Assembly: GCA_027604665.1 (NCBI GenBank)
Contig: JADGIZ010000465.1
Span: 1-13,270 of the forward strand
Source of the DNA: Polyrhizophydium stewartii
Lineage: Eukaryota; Chytridiomycota; Chytridiomycetes; Rhizophydiales
Length of the DNA: 13,270 nt
Reading direction: 5' to 3'
The translations under genes were made by a program, and so were the position numbers. Below the pieces are notes generated by a model, which ran no database searches, had not been told where the DNA came from, and worked only from the letters and a program-made list of their open reading frames with translations. Shown here piece by piece: positions 7,421 through 13,270 of this stretch. Within the stretch, counting starts at the first letter, position 1, and the number at the start of each line of letters is the position of its first letter.

Positions 7421-9522
7421 ATGCCCGAGACCGTGCCCGTGTCGCAGCTGTACGACACCATCCTGATCCTCGACTTTGGGTCGCAGTACACGCACCTCAT
7501 TGCGCGCCGCATCCGCGAGCTCGGCGTTTACTGCGAGCTGCTGGCCTGCACGACCAAAATCGCGGATGTGCCCTTCAAGCCCAAGGGCGTGATTCTGTCG
7601 GGCAGCCCGTACTCGGTGTACGAGAAGGACTCGCCGCACGTCGACCCCGCCGTGTGGGACCTCAAGGTCCCCGTGCTGGGCATTTGCTACGGCCTGCAGG
7701 TGCGCTCGCGCCGCTGCTGCTGCCGGCGCCCGCCTGCCTCGGCCCGCGACAGCGTGTCTCTCGCCCGGCCACCTCAATCTTTTTTTTTGTGCTGCGTCTC
7801 TGGCGTCCGTCGGCGTGCTGACCCAGCAGCGCCCGCGCGCTATCGCCCGCCGCCCGCCGCCCGCATCCGCTGCGCCGTGCGGTGCGGCCCACAGGAGATC
7901 GCCTTCACGCGCGGCGGCCGCGTGCACTCGTCGGACAAGAAGGAGTTTGGCAAGGCCACGATCACGATCTCGGGCTCGAGCCGCCTGTTCGAGGGCCTGC
8001 CGGCGGAGCTCACGGTCGGTGCCCCGCATGCGCCGGCGCCGGCGCCGAGGCGTCCCGCGCCTGGGCCGGCCGGCGATCGCGCGCCATCTCCGCGCAGCGC
8101 GGCGGTCGGCGCAGCACGGGAACATGTCTGCTGACCCCGCCCGCCGGCATTCACATGGGCACGCTTGCCAATCGCGCCTCCCATCGCGGCGGCCATCGCG
8201 GCGGCCATCGCACCACATGACCGACCGACCGGCTGCCCGCCCGCCCGCCGCGCAGGTCTGGATGAGCCACGGCGACCAGGTCGAGAAGGTGCCTGACGGC
8301 TTCAAGACCATCTCGGCCACGGCCACCTGCCCGTTCACGGCCGTCGAGAAGCCCGACGAGAACATCTACGGCATCCAGTTCCACCCCGAGGTCACGCACA
8401 CGCAGCACGGCTCGACGGTCCTGAAGAACTTTGTCGCGGGCATCTGCGGCGCCGCGGCCACCTGGACCATGGTGCGCCGCTGCTGCCGCGCGTGCCGAGT
8501 GCCGCGCCTCTGCCCGCGGCTGACCCAACAGCGCCCGGCGGCGGCAGGCGACCTTTGTCGACAAGGAGATTGAGCGCATCCGCTCCATCGTCGGCCCGAC
8601 GGCGCAGGTCATTGGCGCCGTCAGCGGCGGTGTCGACAGCACCGTCGCCGCACGCATCATGAGCCTCGCCATCGGCGACCGCTTCCACGCCATCCTCGTC
8701 GACAACGGCGTCATGCGCCTCAACGAGTGCGAGACGGTCAAGGAGACGCTGCAGAAGCACCTCGGAATCAACCTGGCCGTTGCCGACGCCGGCGAGCTCT
8801 TCCTCGGAAAGCTCAAGGGCGTCACGGACCCCGAGAAGAAGCGCAAGATCATCGGCAACACGTTCATTGAAGTCTTTGAGGCCGAGGCGGCCAAGATCGA
8901 GGCCGCCGTCGAGCAGGCGGGCAAGGGCAAGATCGAGTTTCTGCTCCAGGGCACGCTGTACCCGGACGTGATCGAATCCATCTCGTTCAAGGGCCCGTCG
9001 GCGACCATCAAGACGCACCACAACGTCGGCGGCCTGCTCGACGACATGAAGCTCAAGGTCATTGAGCCCCTGCGCGAGCTGTTCAAGGACGAGGTCCGCG
9101 CGCTGGGCTCCATCCTCAAGATCGACGACGACCTTGTGTGGCGCCACCCGTTCCCCGGCCCGGGCATTGCCATCCGCGTCCTGGGCGAGGTCACGCCGTC
9201 GCAGGTGGCGATTGCGCGCCACGCCGACTTCATCTTCATTGAGGAGATCAAGAAGGCGGGTCTGTACCGCAAGATCTCGCAGGCGTATGCCGCGCTGCTG
9301 CCCGTCAAGTCTGTCGGCGTCATGGGCGACGCGCGCACGTACGAGCAGGTCATTGCCCTGCGCGCCGTCGAGACCAAGGACTTTATGACCGCCGACTGGT
9401 TCGAGATGCCGTACGACATCCTCAAGCGCATCAGCACGCGCATCATCAACGAGGTCAAGGGCGTCAACCGCGTCGTGTACGACGTCTCGTCCAAGCCGCC
9501 CGCCACCATCGAGTGGGAATAA
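7421..9522 (+). CDS. GUA1: GMP synthase (glutamine-hydrolysing), 4 exons
   Basis: This enzyme catalyses XMP + ATP + glutamine to GMP, the last step of de novo guanine nucleotide synthesis in the cytosol. The model is join(7421..7699, 7895..8014, 8256..8471, 8548..9522), 529 residues (yeast Gua1 has 525). The N-terminal class I glutamine amidotransferase has [21 protein letters not shown], nucleophile Cys89 in GICYGLQ, and His176/Glu178 in FHPEVTH. The ATP-pyrophosphatase domain has the P-loop SGGVDS at 231-236, followed by [19 protein letters not shown]. The C-terminal dimerisation domain has [15 protein letters not shown] and ends TIEWE. All introns are phase 0; the third (WTM/ATF) falls exactly between the amidotransferase and ATPase domains. 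Intron 2 uses a GTCGGT donor. The ATG is the first in frame and matches the family N-terminus. Confidence 0.97.
8181..8212 (+). repeat. 12-nt tandem repeat in GMP synthase intron 2
   Basis: CCATCGCGGCGG occurs twice in tandem, followed by a partial third copy. It lies within the 241-nt second intron, the longest in the gene, next to a GACC-rich tract. No function is evident; replication slippage is the simple explanation. Confidence 0.8.
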
Positions 9523-9523
9523 A
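9518..9523 (+). terminator. AATAAA overlapping the GMP synthase stop codon
   Basis: The last codon and stop (GAA TAA A) create AATAAA, with the TAA of the stop forming its centre. If it is the polyadenylation signal, the 3' UTR would be only a few tens of nucleotides, which fits the short distance to the next gene. Confidence 0.45.
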
Positions 9524-9703
9524 CTTATTCAGATCCTTGGTCGCTGGGCTCCCGGCTGCTTCCCGTGTCGCAGTCTCGCCGGTGGGGCGCAGATTGTCGT
9601 GGCCGAGTGCGGCGGCAGTCGTAACTTTCCCCATGTCGACCCGTGAGAGACTGCGGCGACTTGGCTCGCGAGGGGCGGCCGACGCGGCTCACAGGCTCAC
9701 CAT
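9524..9703 (+). promoter_or_regulatory. Intergenic region and unresolved 5' end of the carboxypeptidase gene
   Basis: No separate gene is supported. ATGs occur at 9633 and at 9702 (CACCATGTG, the better context), but neither reads directly into the carboxypeptidase frame, which is open only from 9647 and has no in-frame ATG before the conserved region. No CTGAC occurs here, unlike in the introns of the window. Confidence 0.4.
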
Positions 9704-12517
9704 GTGCCGCGCCGCCTCTCGCCCGCGGCGGTTGCGTCCACAGCAGCACCGGCAGCAGCGGCGGCAGCGGCGGCCGCGGCAGCGGGGCCCACACCGCCCG
9801 CAGCGAGCGACTTTTATGTGCCGTCGCTTCCGGGGCTGTCCGACGCCGACGCCGAGCAGTTCACCATGCACGCCGGGTGGGGGCGAGCTCGCCTTTGCAG
9901 AGCCGTGCGACCCGCGGTCGGAACGAGAAGGGAGCTGATGCGCTCGCCCCCTTGAACAAACGCACGCATGCGCCGGTCGGCGGCTTGGCGGCGGCTTGGC
10001 GGCGGCGGCAACGATGACCGCCTCCGGCAGCCTGCTGCCCGGCGCAAAGGACTCGACCCGCATGTTCTTTTGGCTGATGCGCTCGCAGTTCAACCCGCCC
10101 AGGAGCAAGCTGGTGCGGCGCGGCAGGGCGTGCCGGTGCCGGTGGTGTTGCCGCGGCAAGTGCTGACCTGTCGACGGGTGTTGCGCGGGCCTGTCGTGTG
10201 TTGCAGGTCGTGTGGTTCAATGGAGGTGCGTGGGTCGATGCGTCGGGCTGCGCCTCGCCCGCAGATGGTGGCTGACTGCTGGTGCATCGCTGCGGGGGTG
10301 CGGCGTCGACTGCTTTGCCCAACTCCAGGACCCGGCTGGTGTGTTTTGTGCATGCTGGCCGGTGCCGTCTGTCGACCACGGCGCTGATGATGCTGTGTCT
10401 TGGTGGTGTGCCCCCTGGATCCTGGCAGCTCAAGGTGCACGGCTTTGCTTTCCATCTCTGCTCGGCATCGGATGCGAGCGCTGCGATTCCTGCTGTCGCG
10501 AGTCCGCTGACGCCGGCAGCAACGCCAACTGCGTAGCATGGACGGCGTCTTTCTCGAGAACGGCCCGTTCCGAGTCCAGCCGGACAAGACGCTCAAGATC
10601 AACCCGTATGCGTGGCGCCAGAACGCACACATGCTCTACGGTGCGGCGCAAGAGTGGATGGGGATGGGCCAAGTTGGAAGACGCATTCGCGCATCCCGCT
10701 GACCAACCGACGATGCGCTTGTGCAGTCGATCAGCCCGTGGGCACCGGGTACAGCTTCAGCGAGCAGGGCGAGTTCCGGAGAACACTCAAGGACGTGACG
10801 AGCGACTTTGTTGCGTTCATGACGCACTTTTTCCAAGTGTTTCCCGAGCACCAGCGATCCGAGCTTGTGCTTGCGGGCGAGAGCTTTGCGGGGACGTACG
10901 TCCCGTACTTTGCGACCGAGCTTCTGCGGCTCAACAAGGAGAGCGGCGCAAAGGTGCGATTTGGGCACTCTGAGCCACGGTTGTTGGACGCGGTTATTGC
11001 ACAAGCAGCACAATCTTGGACTTCTGACGCGCTGGTTGCGGTTGGGTGGGGTGAAAGTTCCGGCTCAGCGGGATCATCATCGGCAATGGCTGGATTGATC
11101 CGGTCCGGCAGTACGCCTCGTTTGTGCCGTTTGCGCTCAAGCACGACCTATTGCACGGCTCGTATCTGCAGATTGCGAAGGAAAAGGCGGAAAAGTGCAT
11201 GGATCTCATGGAGAAGGCCGAGCGCGTGCACTACAATGCGTGCGAGGCCATCATGGAGCAGATCCTCAACGAATCACAGAGCGGGTGAGGGCCAGGACGG
11301 CGTATGCGTGCAACCGTTTGTGTTTGGTGGTGGAGGCTGACGGGATACTCTATGATGGCAAGGTACCGCCCCTGCCTCAACATGTACGATATCCGGCTGC
11401 GCGACGAGAAGATCAACGAGGGATGCGGCATCACGTGGCCCGCGGGGCTCAGCGACATGACCGCGTATTTAAGTGTACGTGTGCGGTCGTGCGCATTGCT
11501 GCTAGGGCTGTTGATGTGGCGTTGTGCGAGTTGACGCTGGCATCGTGTGCAGCAAGCATCCGTCAAGAAGGCGCTGCACGCCGATGCCAACCCCATCGAC
11601 GGGTGGAAGGAGTGCAGCCGCGACGTCCACCAGGCGCTCGACGAAGACATGAGCCTGCCGAGCTACAAGCTGTTCCCGAGCCTGCTCTTGCAGATCCAGA
11701 TTACTCTGTTCAAGTGAGGGCTGCGTTGCGGTTGACAGGCGCTTGAGAACTTTGATCGGGATGAGCTGACTGCATGTCTGTCTGAAAGCGGGGACGCGGA
11801 CCTAATCTGCAACACGATGGGCATCCAGTCCATGATTGACGCCCTTGAGTGGAGCGGCGAAAAGGGCTTTGGCGTGCGTGGTTGTTGTTGGAACCGATGC
11901 GGATGCGCTGATGCTGACACTGGACCGATGCAGTCCGCGCCGGCGCAGTCATGGCACATTGACGGCGAGCGCGTGGGCGTGGTGACGTCGGCGCGCAACC
12001 TGACGCTGATGGTTGTCGACCAGGCGAGCCACATGGTGCCCGTGGACGCACCCAAGGCGTCGCTCGACATTGTGAACCGCGTGCTTGGCGTTGCGGATGC
12101 GCAGCCGCTGTTCAAGTCGACGCTGGGGCCGGCGGACGAGGCGTTGCCGTCTGGCGCGATTGACGGAAGCACGCCGCCGCCGCGCGGGACTTATATGCTG
12201 GCGCTGTGAGCAGGCGATGGGATGGCGACGCAAGTGAGCGCGGATGCGGTTGTGCTGATCTGTTTCTGCGCGGGAAGGTTCTTCCTTGTCGCCGTTGCGA
12301 TTGTTGGAGTGCTTGGATGGGTGTTCCTGCGGCGAGGAGCGCGGCGCACGCCCGTGTCGCCGCGCAACCGCAGCAGGCGTGCGGGCCAAGGCCCGTGGTA
12401 AGTTGGCACCGCGAGCAGGATGGTGAATGTCCGTCCGGCTTGCTGACATTGGCGGCTCGCGTGCCGTCGCACAGGCAGCAGGTGCCGAACACGGACATTG
12501 AGCTCGAAGAGCCGTGA
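9704..12517 (+). CDS. KEX1: Kex1-type membrane-anchored serine carboxypeptidase (S10), about 14 exons
   Basis: Kex1 removes C-terminal Lys/Arg from propeptides in the late Golgi. Exons: about 9704..9876, 10031..10112, 10207..10225, 10329..10338, 10429..10434, 10537..10640, 10727..10953, 11058..11284, 11363..11474, 11553..11713, 11789..11873, 11934..12205, 12278..12397, 12475..12517; all phases agree. An Ala-rich N-terminus precedes SDFYVPSLPGL and MHAG, then MFFWLM, VVWFNGGPGCSSMDG and FVDQPVGTGYSF-like LYVDQPVGTGYSF. The nucleophile is in GESFAGTYVPY (Ser codon 10882-10884). IIIGNGWIDP, CLNMYDIRL, LFNGDADLICN (Asp codon 11799-11801) and QASHMVPVD (His codon 12030-12032) follow. The end is a transmembrane helix (MLALFFLVAVAIVGVLGWVF), RRGARR stop-transfer and an acidic tail (NTDIELEEP), the Kex1 arrangement. 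The N-terminal start is unresolved. The family is secure; the micro-exons and the last introns are inferred. Confidence 0.87.
10207..10434 (+). other. Micro-exon cluster (19, 10 and 6 nt) encoding the VVWFNGGPGCSS motif
   Basis: Micro-exons 10207-10225, 10329-10338 and 10429-10434 lie between introns 10113-10206, 10226-10328, 10339-10428 and 10435-10536. Joined with 10537 onward they give VVWFNGGPGCSSMDG, exactly the S10 oxyanion-hole motif. Each candidate is bounded by AG and GT, and the introns contain CTGAC or CTGAT. No continuous frame in the region encodes PGCSS. The 6-nt exon is the least certain part. Confidence 0.62.
12206..12277 (+). other. 72-nt intron with an in-frame TGA at its donor, before the transmembrane helix
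   Basis: The donor is GTGAGC at 12206 and the acceptor is GGGAAG ending at 12277, with GCTGATCTGTTTCTG before it. Splicing joins MLAL to FFLVAVAIVGV and forms one continuous hydrophobic helix of about 21 residues. Unspliced RNA reads CTG TGA and ends the protein at MLAL, upstream of the anchor. Confidence 0.65.
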
Positions 12518-12559
12518 AATGAAGGCACGCTCTTCAGTGCGATGCGGCGACAGCGCGGA

Positions 12560-12565
12560 TTTATT
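12560..12565 (-). terminator. Polyadenylation signal AATAAA (minus strand)
   Basis: TTTATT on the + strand reads AATAAA on the minus strand, about 15 nt after the stop of the minus-strand gene ending at 12580. It lies between two convergent stop codons 62 nt apart. Confidence 0.6.
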
Positions 12566-12579
12566 GGCCGTCAGTGCTT

Positions 12580-13269
12580 CTATTCGGATACTTGTGCGTC
12601 GAGCGCAGGCGACAGGGCAAACTGCGGGGTCAATGTCGGGATGAATCTGGCAAAGGCGCGGGATCTGTCTGAGATGCGGACGGCCTCGAGCGGTTGGGCC
12701 GGCCGGATCTGTGGCGCGGGAGCAGCGACCGAGGCTGAGATGGGAGGAGCGATCGGGAGCGGGGGCTGCGGACGCCTTGGCGAGGCACTGCGACGCGGCG
12801 AGGCACTGCGGCGTGGCGAGGAGCTGCGAGAGCGGGTGGATGCACGAGCATGCTTGGCGGCCGCGAGCGGAGCCAGCTGGCTGGCGTGGTGGCGCAGCGC
12901 ATCCGAGAGCACGGCGGCAATGTCGTGCTGGGTGGCGGCAGAAGCAGCCGCGACGCTGCCCATCTCGCGCACGGACGCGAGGCGGCGCATGATGAGCTGC
13001 TCCTGGTACTCGACGAGCATGGTCGAGGCCGAGAGCGCGCGGCCAAACTCGGCGTCGAGGCGGCACTGGCGGGCGTGGCCGCCGCTGGGGGCGTCGGGAT
13101 CGGACGCGGCGTCCGAGAGCGCGTCCGAGGCCGCGTCGTTGTATGCGCCATCGGCGTAAACGTGCTGGGCGGCAGCGGGGTCGGAGGTGGGCTCGGCGGC
13201 CGCTGCAGGGGCGAGCGCGAGCAGCGGGATGACGGGCGACAGGTCCGAGCGGAAGGCGACGAGCTCCTC
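12580..13269 (-). CDS. C-terminal part of an unrecognised Ser/Pro/Arg-rich protein (partial)
   Basis: I do not recognise this protein. The minus-strand frame is open from the right edge of the window (first codon 13269-13267) to TAG at 12580, 229 residues, so the N-terminus lies outside; the ATG at 13020 is probably internal because the upstream frame continues without a stop. Visible parts are EELVAFRSDLSPVIPLLAL, an Ala/Asp/Ser-rich acidic stretch (DAASDALSDAASDPDA), a probable amphipathic or coiled helix (TMLVEYQEQLIMRRLASVREM, shortened view), three SPRR units, and a Pro-rich tail. SPRR fits the cyclin-dependent-kinase consensus S-P-x-R/K. No transmembrane segment is seen. It could be a nuclear or cytoskeletal regulator, but that is only a guess from composition. 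Confidence 0.7.
   Translation of the reverse strand, partial: EELVAFRSDLSPVIPLLALAPAAAAEPTSDPAAAQHVYADGAYNDAASDALSDAASDPDAPSGGHARQCRLDAEFGRALSASTMLVEYQEQLIMRRLASVREMGSVAAASAATQHDIAAVLSDALRHHASQLAPLAAAKHARASTRSRSSSPRRSASPRRSASPRRPQPPLPIAPPISASVAAPAPQIRPAQPLEAVRISDRSRAFARFIPTLTPQFALSPALDAQVSE
12781..12834 (-). repeat. 18-nt tandem repeat encoding SASPRR units
   Basis: Two near-identical 18-nt copies (12781-12798 and 12799-12816) and a degenerate third encode consecutive Ser-Ala-Ser-Pro-Arg-Arg units on the minus strand. Unit length is a multiple of three, so expansion or contraction keeps the frame and changes the number of candidate phosphosites. Confidence 0.8.
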
Positions 13270-13270
13270 G

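Noticed and set aside
6085..7512. 475-residue minus-strand open frame opposite the second AIG1-like gene
   Set aside because: It is Arg/His-rich, without family motifs, and overlaps a clear gene and its flanks; long antisense frames are expected in such GC-rich DNA.
8181..8212. CRISPR-like or regulatory repeat array
   Set aside because: Only about 2.5 direct 12-nt copies, with no spacers, inside a eukaryotic intron; this is simple slippage.
8151..9509. 452-residue minus-strand open frame opposite GMP synthase
   Set aside because: It is the antisense shadow of highly conserved GMP synthase exons and has no recognisable domain.
12207..12209. Stop-codon readthrough (TGA) joining the carboxypeptidase to its membrane anchor
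   Set aside because: The frame does continue in phase after TGA, but the TGA lies in a GTGAGC donor. Removing a 72-nt intron with a branch-like motif gives a cleaner helix, so splicing is simpler.
1..13270. Prokaryotic operon, phage or mobile-element island
   Set aside because: Genes have spliceosomal introns, AATAAA signals and eukaryotic families; no transposase, terminal inverted repeats or integrase seen.

Overview
The window looks like nuclear DNA of a GC-rich, intron-dense fungus. The proteins are eukaryotic: a fungal-type GMP synthase, a Kex1-type membrane serine carboxypeptidase, LRRC40- and LRRC58-like leucine-rich-repeat proteins and FAR-17a/AIG1-like membrane proteins. Genes are broken by short introns of about 55-240 nt that nearly all carry CTGAC before the acceptor. 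LRRC40/LRRC58-type genes and dense introns would fit an early-diverging (for example zoosporic) fungus better than a yeast, but that placement is inference; I cannot name a species.

Layout, left to right: (1) last exon of a methionine-sulfoxide reductase A gene (103-406, +); (2) a diverged FAR-17a/AIG1-like protein (638-2069, +), converging on (3) an LRRC40-like gene of six exons (2132-4597, -); (4) a 136-bp divergent promoter with two CACGTG boxes; (5) an LRRC58-like gene (4734-6095, +); (6) a second, canonical FAR-17a/AIG1-like gene (6370-7230, +); (7) GMP synthase, four exons (7421-9522, +); (8) a Kex1-type carboxypeptidase with about 14 exons (about 9704-12517, +), converging on (9) the 3' end of an unrecognised Ser/Pro/Arg-rich protein (12580-13269, -).

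Most coding regions had to be assembled across introns by matching reading frame, splice phase and known family motifs, so raw ORFs give a misleading picture. Three points stand out. The GGPGCSS motif of the carboxypeptidase seems to be spread over 19-, 10- and 6-nt micro-exons. Its membrane anchor follows an intron whose donor contains an in-frame TGA, so retaining that intron would give a soluble enzyme. Two FAR-17a/AIG1-like paralogs sharing an intron position flank a divergent pair of LRR genes, and one paralog has lost its catalytic histidine.

The genes do not form one pathway. They cover protein repair (MsrA), lipid or ester hydrolysis (AIG1-like), LRR scaffolding, purine synthesis (GMP synthase) and secretory-pathway proteolysis (Kex1).
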